DNA of 5,708 nucleotides from Thermoproteota archaeon (GCA_030055545.1 JASFYK010000061.1:1-5708), one strand, 5' to 3'. Counted from the first letter of the stretch, positions 1-5,206 are shown. Numbers and translations: made by a program. The notes: a model not told the origin generated them from the sequence alone.

Positions 1-373
1 TCGGCACCGGCTCCTTGTTGGTTATGCAGTTGGCGTTCGAGCAGACGGCGATCCCCTCGACGACATCCGGTATCGAGACCTTGCGCTTCTCGACGAGCTC
101 CGAGTTCCGGATGATGTTCACGGTTGCATTGGGGGCAAAGAGCGCTATACGGCTGCACTCCTCGTCGGTGAGGAAGCGGTTCTCGACCTTTATCAAGTCC
201 TTCCTGCCGTACTTTGTGGACTTGAGGTTCTGCCCGATTATCACCACGGCCCCCTCGGTCAGCCCAAGCATCTGGGCGATCCTGACCGCCCTCCCAGGAG
301 GGAGGTGGTCTATCACCGTCCCGTTCTCTATCGGGCTGACTATCATCCCCTTCTTCGCCCCGTCCGTATGCAC
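1..373 (-). CDS. pyrI: Aspartate carbamoyltransferase regulatory chain, partial (3' end outside window)
   Basis: PyrI is the non-catalytic zinc-binding chain of aspartate transcarbamoylase; it links the PyrB trimers and binds nucleotide effectors in the cytoplasm. I translated the minus strand by hand: 124 residues are visible. The N-terminal allosteric domain shows NGTVIDHLPPG (17-27), GRKDLIKVEN (56-65) and the APNATVNIIRNSELVEK stretch (80-96). The zinc domain begins with C111 and C116 (CSNANC), followed by ITNKEPV; the second Cys pair lies beyond the window edge. About 30 residues are missing compared with the roughly 153-residue E. coli protein. The GTG start at 373 lies 2 nt after the pyrB stop. 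A TTG at 379 would overlap that stop as TTGA and sits 5 nt after a G7 run (391 down to 385), so it is a serious alternative. An ATG at 346 would remove part of the first strand and is less likely. Co-transcription with pyrB is nearly certain. Confidence 0.95.
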   Translation of the reverse strand, partial: MHTDGAKKGMIVSPIENGTVIDHLPPGRAVRIAQMLGLTEGAVVIIGQNLKSTKYGRKDLIKVENRFLTDEECSRIALFAPNATVNIIRNSELVEKRKVSIPDVVEGIAVCSNANCITNKEPVP

Positions 374-375
374 GT

Positions 376-1323
376 TCAAGATATCCCCCCCAGGACCATT
401 GCAAGGAGGGCGGCCCTTATCGGGACGCCGTTCCCGGCCTGCTTGAAGTAGTAAGACCTCGCATCGTCGTCCACGTCGATCGAGATCTCGTCGACCCTCG
501 GCAGCGGGTGCATCACCCTCATGCTCGGCTTCGCCGGCTGCAGCGTCTTCCGGGTCAACCTGTAAAGCCCCCTGACCCTGTTGTACTCGTTTTCGTCAGG
601 GAACCTCTCCTTTTGGATCCTGGTCATGTAGAGTATGTCAGCCTCGCCGATGATCTCGTCTATCGACGTATGGAGGGTGCATTCGACCCCCCGAGAGGAG
701 AGGTAGGAGAGCACGTGGGGGGGCATCTGGAGCTGGTCAGGGGCGACGAGCCTGATCCTGCAGTTGTACATCCCGAGCGCGTAGGCAAGCGAGTGGACGG
801 TCCTCCCGTACTTCAGGTCCCCGACCATCCCTATCGTGAGCCCGTCTATCCTGCCCTGGGACTGTGCAATGGTGTAGAGGTCGAGCATGGTCTGCGTGGG
901 GTGCTCGTTCCTCCCGTCCCCGCCGTTGATCACGGGGACTTTCTTCTCGCCACGCGCCGCCCTCCTGGTGGTGATCTCGGCAGCCCACCTGGCCGCCCCG
1001 TCGTAGGGGTGGCGGATCACTATAGCGTCCGCGTAGTTGGCGACGGTCTCGATCGTGTCCTTCAGCGTCTCGCCCTTCATCACAGAGGTCCCCTCCACGC
1101 CGGCGAACCAGACCGTGTCAGCTCCGAGCGACTGGGCAGCAGCCTGGAAGCTGAGGCGCGTCCGCGTGCTGGGCTCGTAGAACAGGAGGGAGACGCGCTT
1201 CCCCCTCAGCATCCCCCTGTCATAGCCCTCATTCTCCATCCTTCGGGCGAGCCCGAAGATGCTCTCCAAGTCATCCCGTGTGAAGTCCCTTATCGAAACG
1301 ATGTCCCTATTCATGAACCCCAA
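376..1323 (-). CDS. pyrB: Aspartate carbamoyltransferase catalytic chain
   Basis: PyrB condenses carbamoyl phosphate and aspartate to N-carbamoyl-L-aspartate, the committed step of de novo pyrimidine synthesis. The 315-residue product has the normal family length. Carbamoyl-phosphate site: STRTR at 52-56, K83 before GETL (from the neighbouring subunit), R104 in IRHP, and H141 in HPTQ. Aspartate domain: GDLKYGRTVHS at 168-178 (R174), TRIQ with R235 and Q237, and HPLPRVDEI at 272-280. The C-terminus AGNGVPIRAALL is also typical. No key residue is missing. The start is a TTG at 1323, preceded by AGGTGG (1336 to 1331) with 7-nt spacing. From memory, the Pyrococcus enzyme starts at the same distance before the RD-x-x-S-I-R-D-F segment. 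An ATG at 1314 (residue 4) is the alternative. The gene leads the pyrB-pyrI unit; the upstream gap holds candidate TATA boxes. A long plus-strand ORF over it is only a GC-rich shadow. Confidence 0.98.
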   Translation of the reverse strand: MGFMNRDIVSIRDFTRDDLESIFGLARRMENEGYDRGMLRGKRVSLLFYEPSTRTRLSFQAAAQSLGADTVWFAGVEGTSVMKGETLKDTIETVANYADAIVIRHPYDGAARWAAEITTRRAARGEKKVPVINGGDGRNEHPTQTMLDLYTIAQSQGRIDGLTIGMVGDLKYGRTVHSLAYALGMYNCRIRLVAPDQLQMPPHVLSYLSSRGVECTLHTSIDEIIGEADILYMTRIQKERFPDENEYNRVRGLYRLTRKTLQPAKPSMRVMHPLPRVDEISIDVDDDARSYYFKQAGNGVPIRAALLAMVLGGIS

Positions 1324-1330
1324 TCGAATT

Positions 1331-1336
1331 CCACCT
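1331..1336 (-). promoter_or_regulatory. Shine-Dalgarno site that decides the pyrB TTG start
   Basis: On the minus strand AGGTGG is followed by AATTCGA and then TTG, a spacing of 7 nt. It is 16 nt from the in-frame ATG at 1314, which is too far, although GGGG lies 3 nt before that ATG. The site therefore favours the TTG. Confidence 0.55.
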
Positions 1337-1435
1337 GGGGGATCGAACTGGCTGAAAACGCATCTGTGAGAAATGTCTGGCTTGCGCCATGTTCCTCGGT
1401 AATATTAACCCATCAGAACCTTCAGTTCCTCTTTC

Positions 1436-1449
1436 TATTTAAGACTTTT
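1436..1449 (-). promoter_or_regulatory. Candidate TATA box and BRE for pyrB-pyrI
   Basis: Minus-strand AAAAGT (1449-1444, BRE-like) followed by CTTAAATA (1443-1436) resembles an archaeal core promoter. Transcription would start about 25 nt downstream, near 1413, giving a leader of about 90 nt. A second AT-rich box, GTTAATATTA at about 1410-1401, is closer to the gene and could be the real one. No hairpin or leader peptide typical of bacterial pyrBI attenuation was seen. Confidence 0.4.
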
Positions 1450-1498
1450 CGGTTCGCAGGGTGAACTTCACAGGGATATGCGGCGCAAGCGGGCTTTT

Positions 1499-1510
1499 GG
1501 AAAAATGAAT
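1499..1510 (-). terminator. Possible T-rich terminator of the surface-protein operon
   Basis: The minus strand reads ATTCATTTTTCC directly after the pyrimidine (TTCC)7 tract. Archaeal polymerases can stop at T-rich non-template runs without a hairpin. The single T5 run is weak evidence. Confidence 0.25.
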
Positions 1511-1538
1511 GGAAGGAAGGAAGGAAGGAAGGAAGGAA
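1511..1538. repeat. Perfect tetranucleotide microsatellite (GGAA)7
   Basis: Seven uninterrupted copies of GGAA on the plus strand, TTCC on the minus strand. The tract lies about 30 nt past the stop of the membrane protein gene and about 190 nt before pyrB. It is fully homopurine/homopyrimidine, so slipped-strand length change is plausible. In the minus-strand transcript it would be a pyrimidine-only run. Confidence 0.95.
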
Positions 1539-1567
1539 CTGAGGAGCTTGTAACGGGCTGCTTTACA

Positions 1568-2071
1568 TCATCTCCTCCTAGTCATCAATATCAGCAGGAA
1601 ACCTTTAACGATCCCAAGAAGTGCAGGCACGAGGAATAGCACCATCAGAACGGGCATATCCACGCTTACCGAAAGGGAAGCCCCGAATGGCAGCCCTCCT
1701 CCAAGGAGATCCGCGGGGACTGAGATCGATATGGCTCCGCCGTGGAACAACAGGACGACATATAGTGCGTAGACCAGGCTCAGTGCGATCGTGACTGGGC
1801 CGTACGCCTTCGTGCCCCTGAATACGGCGCAGAGGAAGATGGCCGCCACAAGTGCCAGCCCGACCAGAGGCAGTGCGGGATCGATCAGAGACGAGAGCAG
1901 CCCAGATGCCGCGGGCGGGACCTCTCCCCCGATCGCGCTGGAGGCGAGCTCTACGAAGTTCGCTGGCAAGTAGTAGAAGATCAGGAAGCCTCCGGCAGAG
2001 AGGAGCGCCCCCAGAATGAGCCTGAGCGCGAGGGAGGCTCCCGTCAACTCCAGACCGAGCATCTTAACCAT
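1568..2071 (-). CDS. Hypothetical four-helix membrane protein, coupled to the upstream surface protein
   Basis: I do not recognise a family. The 167-residue product has four predicted membrane segments: about 12-35, 66-86, 91-110 and 139-163. The short loop between helices 2 and 3 carries R85 and K88, and the tail ends TRRR, so both termini and that loop should be cytoplasmic. The two longer loops (36-65 and 111-138), rich in Gly, Pro, Ala and Ser, would face outside. No catalytic motif is visible. The ATG at 2071 lies inside the end of the preceding gene (8-nt overlap) and is served by GGAGGTG at 7-nt spacing. The ATG at 2062 is less well placed. Overlap and shared strand make an operon with translational coupling very likely, suggesting that this protein anchors, exports or partners the repeat protein (inference only). 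Confidence 0.8.
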   Translation of the reverse strand: MVKMLGLELTGASLALRLILGALLSAGGFLIFYYLPANFVELASSAIGGEVPPAASGLLSSLIDPALPLVGLALVAAIFLCAVFRGTKAYGPVTIALSLVYALYVVLLFHGGAISISVPADLLGGGLPFGASLSVSVDMPVLMVLFLVPALLGIVKGFLLILMTRRR

Positions 2072-3221
2072 TTATCGGCACCTCCACAGAAGCGCTGCCG
2101 AACTGCGTATCCATCGACAGGATGATCGTCCCCGGAGCGGAAAGCGCCCAGTTAGGAACCATCAAGGCGAAGTTGCAGGAGTGGGCGGATCCGGGCGGGA
2201 CGCTGATCCCGACTGGAGTGCTCTCCGAAACAAGGGAACCCCCGACAACCATCCCTAATCTAGCCGAGCCGTTCAGCGTGACCAGCTCGTTGGTGTTGGT
2301 AAACCCGAAAGGCAAATAGAGCATCGAGTGGGTCGAGTTGTGGGGCACCACGCTAGGGGACCCGAAGTAGGGCGACCCGACAGGGGGCGCCCAGTGGAGT
2401 TCGAAAGGCCTCGAGATGGAGTACACCTGGTTGCCGAAGACCATGAAGCCGAACGTAGCGTTGCACCTGTAGGTCCTCGCCTCCAGCAGGAGGGCGGTGG
2501 CGTTCTCAGGCAGACTGAAAGTTGAGAGGAGGGTGCCCTCGAACACGGAATTTGAGGGTGCGTTAACCTCCAAGTAGCCCGAGCCGATTACCGATCCGGT
2601 CTCTGTGTCTAAAAACAAAGCGTTGACAGAACCCTCGACGCTGATCTCGGAGGGGTTCCTGAAACGGACGGGCAGGGACGCGGATATGTGGGTCGAGTTG
2701 TAGCCCAAGAGCTGCGGACTGCCCAGCTCAAAGTCCTGGATTGGAGGTACCCATGGGACTGCCCCGGAAGCCTGCGCGGAGATCGAGATGAAAGGCTCCA
2801 GACTAGCGCCGGCTTTTGCCAGCAGGGTAATGTTCCCGGCCTGGCTGAAGAGGGTGTAAAGGCGCTCCTGCGGTATGGCGGAGAAGTCGATCCTGACCTG
2901 CATGATGCGGTGGGCGCCCTTCTCACCCGCGGCAACAGAGAACGGAGGAGAGGATAGAGAGGCGATTATGACCCCGGAGGCGTCCCTCAGCTCCCCGGAG
3001 ACGCGCACTCCCGAAACTCCGAATGGTCCGTTGTTCGAGATCTGGACTGGGATCGATACCTCTACAACGGATCCGGAGGAGAAAACCGATGGCTCGCCGA
3101 CCCTTACAGAAGAGACCACCCCGAAGGCGTTAATCGCGAGGAGGATGGAGACCGTCGAAGCTGTGACGATCGAAAGGACAATCAAGACGTTCAGAAGATT
3201 TATACCTGTTGAGAGCCTCAT
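2064..3221 (-). CDS. Hypothetical N-anchored surface protein with three beta-rich internal repeats
   Basis: Not a family I can name. The ATG at 3221 gives 385 residues; a TTG at 3236 would add five, but the likely transcription start lies after it. Residues 9-33 form one hydrophobic segment (signal anchor); the rest is polar, rich in Ser, Val and Gly, with beta-like alternation, and should lie outside the membrane. Three repeats of about 120 residues begin near 41 (VGEPS), 166 (LGSPQ) and 286 (FGSPS). Each starts with a Gly-x-Pro turn, then a strand ending in a Pro plus hydrophobic stretch and an Asn: IPVQISN, LPVRFRNPS, LPFGFTN. Repeats 2 and 3 share N-S-T-H and are preceded by W-x-P-P linkers. 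The pattern recalls LEA14/WHy-type beta sandwiches, which is a guess. Six N-glycosylation sequons (N130, N175, N240, N254, N295, N317) suit an archaeal surface protein. It is followed by the 4-TM gene. Confidence 0.82.
   Translation of the reverse strand: MRLSTGINLLNVLIVLSIVTASTVSILLAINAFGVVSSVRVGEPSVFSSGSVVEVSIPVQISNNGPFGVSGVRVSGELRDASGVIIASLSSPPFSVAAGEKGAHRIMQVRIDFSAIPQERLYTLFSQAGNITLLAKAGASLEPFISISAQASGAVPWVPPIQDFELGSPQLLGYNSTHISASLPVRFRNPSEISVEGSVNALFLDTETGSVIGSGYLEVNAPSNSVFEGTLLSTFSLPENATALLLEARTYRCNATFGFMVFGNQVYSISRPFELHWAPPVGSPYFGSPSVVPHNSTHSMLYLPFGFTNTNELVTLNGSARLGMVVGGSLVSESTPVGISVPPGSAHSCNFALMVPNWALSAPGTIILSMDTQFGSASVEVPING
2079..2085 (-). promoter_or_regulatory. Strong Shine-Dalgarno GGAGGTG inside the end of the upstream gene
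   Basis: GGAGGTG (2085 to 2079) is followed by CCGATAA and then ATG at 2071. It matches the complement of the usual archaeal 16S 3' end and is the best ribosome site in the window. It also encodes part of the VEVP stretch near the C-terminus of the repeat protein, and it fixes the start of the 4-TM protein. Confidence 0.75.
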
Positions 3222-3254
3222 TGGGATTACCGACAATTCTATGCGCTGATCGTG

Positions 3255-3263
3255 TTTAAAAGG
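3255..3263 (-). promoter_or_regulatory. Candidate TATA box of the surface-protein operon
   Basis: Minus-strand CCTTTTAAA is centred near 3258. A start about 25 nt downstream falls near 3233, after the TTG at 3236 and about 12 nt before the ATG at 3221. No clear Shine-Dalgarno precedes either codon, so a nearly leaderless message starting at the ATG fits best. Confidence 0.45.
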
Positions 3264-3264
3264 T

Positions 3265-3327
3265 TAATTTGAATGTTTTTGCAAAGTAAAAGAATGCCAT
3301 TTATTTTCTAAATGAATTAGCAATTCA
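3265..3327 (-). terminator. Possible terminator after the RmlD-like gene
   Basis: A 6-bp perfect inverted repeat, TGAATT-AGC-AATTCA (3313-3327), overlaps the stop codon. On the minus strand it is followed by T-rich segments (TTCTTTTACTTT and neighbours). This is one of the most AT-rich parts of the window. The stem is all A/T except for one G-C pair, so the T-runs rather than the hairpin would matter in an archaeon. Confidence 0.4.
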
Positions 3328-4209
3328 ATCAGGGATCTCTTCCCTCATCCTCTTCAGCGAGTCGCCCAACGCCATGGGCTTGTTATCCAGCATTTTTTGG
3401 GCCTTGGAGGTGTCAAGAGAGGAGTCCACCGGGCGCTCCGCGATCCACCCGATCTCGCTCATGCTCGAAGGAATTATGATCTCCCAGTCAAGACCGAAGG
3501 ACTTCGCTATGCTGAAGGCGAAGTCATATTTTGAGACCCGGGTCGCGCCAGCAAGGTGCAATGTACCTTCGATTCCCTTCTCAGCAACCTCGAAGAGCAT
3601 CTTGACTAGGTTCCGGTCGTACGTGGGTGTAACGAACTGGTCCGCGACGATCCTGAAAGGGATGTGCGACTTCAGCTTCCTGATGGTCCAGAGGGCGAAG
3701 TTAGCCTCGGCCCTCGCAGCTCTGGATCCGAATATGAAGGAGGTCCGGACTATGAGGTGCCTCGCCCCTGAGGCCCTCACGGCATCCTCGGCGATAACCT
3801 TGGTCTTGCCCAGGAAGTTGACCGGGTTCCTAGCGTCGTCCTCCTTGTAGAGCCCCCTAGAACCGTCGAAGACATAGTCGGACGAGAGGAAGACAAGATA
3901 TGCGCCCGCGTCCCTGGCGGCATCCGCGACGTTCCTAGTGCCATCTACATTGACCTGCAATGCGAGGTCCCTCTCCCACTCGCACCTGTCGACGCCGGTG
4001 ATCGCCGCGGTGTGGAAGACGACGTCTGGACGCGCCTTCCTGAATGCCTCGGAAACGGACTGCGAACTGGTGATGTCCAGCTTCAACGGGTATCCAAACG
4101 GGGGGTGATGCCTAAGGTACCCCGAGAAGACGGAGTCCCCCCTCGAGTCCGCGTACTCTGCGATCCTCCCGCCCAGGAGACCGCTGGCGCCCGTGATGAG
4201 AATGTTCAA
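3325..4209 (-). CDS. RmlD-like NAD(P)-binding SDR (dTDP-4-dehydrorhamnose reductase family), atypical active site
   Basis: Extended SDR of the RmlD_sub_bind type; RmlD itself reduces dTDP-4-keto-L-rhamnose to dTDP-L-rhamnose. The 294 residues match the family length. Visible signatures: TGASGLLG (6-13, Rossmann nucleotide loop), LDIT (44-47), HTAAITGVDRCE (66-77), NVDGTRN (87-93), LSSDYVFDG (108-116), RTSFIFG (155-161), DQFVTPT (190-196) and RPVDSSLDTSK (259-269). The expected catalytic Tyr-x-x-x-Lys reads L133-GKT-K137 in NFLGKTK: Lys is kept, but CTG (Leu) replaces Tyr, and the preceding residue is Phe. The start is TTG at 4209 with GGTGG 7 nt upstream; MNILITGASG then begins directly with strand beta-1, and no better start exists. 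No rmlA, rmlB or rmlC lies in the window, so the substrate is unknown; it could equally be a non-catalytic, MAT2B-like regulator. It diverges from the sirtuin gene across 47 nt. Confidence 0.88.
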   Translation of the reverse strand: MNILITGASGLLGGRIAEYADSRGDSVFSGYLRHHPPFGYPLKLDITSSQSVSEAFRKARPDVVFHTAAITGVDRCEWERDLALQVNVDGTRNVADAARDAGAYLVFLSSDYVFDGSRGLYKEDDARNPVNFLGKTKVIAEDAVRASGARHLIVRTSFIFGSRAARAEANFALWTIRKLKSHIPFRIVADQFVTPTYDRNLVKMLFEVAEKGIEGTLHLAGATRVSKYDFAFSIAKSFGLDWEIIIPSSMSEIGWIAERPVDSSLDTSKAQKMLDNKPMALGDSLKRMREEIPD

Positions 4210-4216
4210 GGCTGTT

Positions 4217-4223
4217 CCACCAC
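4217..4223 (-). promoter_or_regulatory. Shine-Dalgarno for the TTG start of the RmlD-like gene
   Basis: Minus-strand GTGGTGG is followed by AACAGCC and then TTG. Spacing and core (GGTGG, 7 nt) match the pyrB arrangement, which supports TTG as the true start. Confidence 0.5.
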
Positions 4224-4224
4224 A

Positions 4225-4254
4225 CTATATTTGCCCCTTTGGGCTATTAACTGT
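4225..4254. promoter_or_regulatory. Compact divergent promoter region between the RmlD-like gene and the sirtuin
   Basis: Plus-strand CTATATTT (4225-4232) is centred about 28 nt before the A of the sirtuin ATG at 4257, the spacing expected for a leaderless archaeal transcript; no Shine-Dalgarno precedes that ATG. On the minus strand GTTAATAG (4254-4247) would place the start of the reductase transcript near 4225, giving a 16-nt leader that holds the GTGGTGG site. The two core promoters therefore interleave. Neither has a strong BRE. Confidence 0.4.
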
Positions 4255-4256
4255 TA

Positions 4257-5051
4257 ATGGGGGCTGTCGGGATGGGAGGCGGGGGCGGATGCGGGTTTGG
4301 GCAGGGTGCTGATTGCATAAAGAGGGCTGCCTCGATCATCAGGGGGAGCAGGGATGCGGTGGCCTTCACCGGGGCTGGGATCAGCACGGACAGCGGCATA
4401 CCTGACTTCAGGGGCAGGCAAGGGCTCTGGAAGAGGTTTGATCCGAGGATGGCGACAAGGTCATTCATGCTTGAGGACCCAAAGGCGTTCTGGGAGTTCT
4501 ATGCTATGCGCTTCGAGGCGCTGGCCGGTGCCAAGCCTAACAAAGGCCACAGGGCCCTCGCGAGGCTGGAGGGGGAGGGGCTCCTGGCGGCGGTGATAAC
4601 GCAGAACATCGACGGGCTCCACGTTGAGGCTGGATCCAAGAGGGTGATCGAGCTCCACGGGAACATAAGGAACAGCAGGTGCGAAGATTGCGGGGCGGTT
4701 CGAACCACCGAGGAGTGCGTGGGGTTTGTGAGGAGGGAGGGAGGAGTGCCTCGATGCGGGTGCGGCGGGTTGATCAGACCGTCGGTGGTGCTCTTCGAGG
4801 AGCCGGTGGATATGTTCGAGGCTGCGCTCAGGATCGCGCAGGAGAGCGATCTATGCATCGTGGTGGGGTCCTCCCTCACGGTCTACCCGGCCGCGGCAAT
4901 ACCCGATGTGGTCAAGTCAGCGGGGGGTAGGCTCATCATAATAAACGCCGACCCCACCCCGCTCGACGCACGGGCCGACCTCTTGATCAGGGACGGCGCA
5001 ACACCTGCACTCGCGGGAATAACAAGGGCGCTGGGGCTCGGGAAGGTTTGA
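4257..5051 (+). CDS. Sir2-family NAD-dependent protein deacylase (sirtuin, class III-like)
   Basis: Sirtuins remove acyl groups from lysine using NAD+, releasing nicotinamide and O-acyl-ADP-ribose. The 264 residues contain the full core: TGAGIST (38-44), IPDFRG (48-53), TQNIDGLH (115-122), catalytic H134 in LHGN, zinc ligands C142/C145 and C167/C169, GSSLTVYPAA (204-213), and INADPTPLD (229-237). Y82 and R85 in FYAMR match the Tyr-x-x-Arg pair of SIRT5 and CobB that binds succinyl/malonyl carboxylates. Oddities: the second zinc pair is C-x-C rather than C-x-x-C; the usual F-G-E after RP-x-V-V reads F180-E-E, with Glu for Gly; C154 is an extra Cys; and the N-terminus is Gly-rich (MGAVGMGGGGGCGFGQG) where relatives begin near residue 17. 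The only other in-frame start is ATG 4272 (residue 6), so most of the Gly run stays. The message is probably leaderless. In archaea known targets include chromatin protein Alba, but the target here is unknown. Confidence 0.95.
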   Translation: MGAVGMGGGGGCGFGQGADCIKRAASIIRGSRDAVAFTGAGISTDSGIPDFRGRQGLWKRFDPRMATRSFMLEDPKAFWEFYAMRFEALAGAKPNKGHRALARLEGEGLLAAVITQNIDGLHVEAGSKRVIELHGNIRNSRCEDCGAVRTTEECVGFVRREGGVPRCGCGGLIRPSVVLFEEPVDMFEAALRIAQESDLCIVVGSSLTVYPAAAIPDVVKSAGGRLIIINADPTPLDARADLLIRDGATPALAGITRALGLGKV

Positions 5052-5071
5052 CGAAGGAGTGGCGGTAAGCA

Positions 5072-5140
5072 GAGCGGGGAGCAATTCAAGCGGCATAACG
5101 AAGCATTATACACAGAAAGCGGGCGGATGGATCCCCGCTC
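5072..5140. repeat. Long-range inverted repeat GAGCGGGGA / TCCCCGCTC
   Basis: Nine perfectly complementary bases (5072-5080 and 5132-5140) enclose 51 nt. The stem could extend by CA/TG across a single bulged C. Inside, ATAA and TTAT could form a small 4-bp hairpin with a 7-nt loop. It begins 20 nt past the sirtuin stop, so it may be a 3' UTR structure, a small RNA, or chance in GC-rich DNA. Confidence 0.5.
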
Positions 5141-5170
5141 CTGATATTAAGATGAAAGGCGGTGTGCGGA

Positions 5171-5189
5171 AAGCTAACGCTTATTTTTT
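5171..5189 (+). terminator. Possible terminator after the sirtuin gene
   Basis: AAGC-TAAC-GCTT forms a 4-bp stem followed at once by ATTTTTT. The stem is weak, but the T6 run alone can stop archaeal RNA polymerase. The same AT-rich run might instead be a TATA element for the next gene. Confidence 0.35.
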
Positions 5190-5206
5190 CAGCGGTAGAT
5201 AGTGTT

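Larger units (their letters stand above)
1324..1567. other. Intergenic region between the membrane protein gene and pyrB
   Basis: This 244-nt stretch holds no convincing gene. From right to left it contains the end of the upstream transcript, the (GGAA)7 tract, a T-rich stretch on the minus strand (ATTCATTTTTCC, 1510-1499) that may end transcription of the membrane protein gene, candidate TATA boxes for pyrB, and the pyrB ribosome site. An ORF of 44 codons from ATG 1505 reads through the repeat on the plus strand but runs into the antisense of the membrane gene; I do not call it. Confidence 0.6.

Noticed and set aside
15..446. 143-codon plus-strand ORF at the left edge
   Set aside because: It is antisense to pyrI and the end of pyrB, whose motifs are clear; Ser/Phe-rich composition with no recognisable domain.
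1324..1460. Attenuator or leader peptide upstream of pyrB
   Set aside because: Only short 4-bp stems such as GAAC/GTTC are present and there is no leader ORF with a T-run before pyrB.
508..1464. 318-codon plus-strand ORF antisense to pyrB
   Set aside because: The opposite strand encodes a perfect PyrB; the plus reading is low-complexity (Pro, Val, Arg, Gly rich) and matches nothing, as expected of a GC-rich shadow.
1563..1580. Minus-strand GGAGGAG followed by ATGATGTAA at the end of the membrane protein gene
   Set aside because: It looks like a ribosome site before a two-codon ORF, but the purines are simply the Arg codons of the TRRR tail; no downstream gene follows.
1505..1639. 44-codon plus-strand ORF reading through the (GGAA)7 tract
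   Set aside because: Low-complexity start, no Shine-Dalgarno site, and its second half is antisense to the C-terminus of the membrane protein.
3166..3221. Type IV prepilin-like signal in the surface protein
   Set aside because: The segment before the hydrophobic stretch (RLSTG) lacks the charged residue next to the Gly expected for archaeal prepilin peptidase, and the protein is far larger than a pilin.
4720..4770. Second G-rich stretch in the sirtuin gene as a quadruplex
   Set aside because: Gaps between G-tracts exceed 7 nt, so the canonical rule is not met.
4499..4879. Minus-strand ORF opposite the sirtuin
   Set aside because: The sirtuin frame holds every family motif; the antisense product has no recognisable domain.
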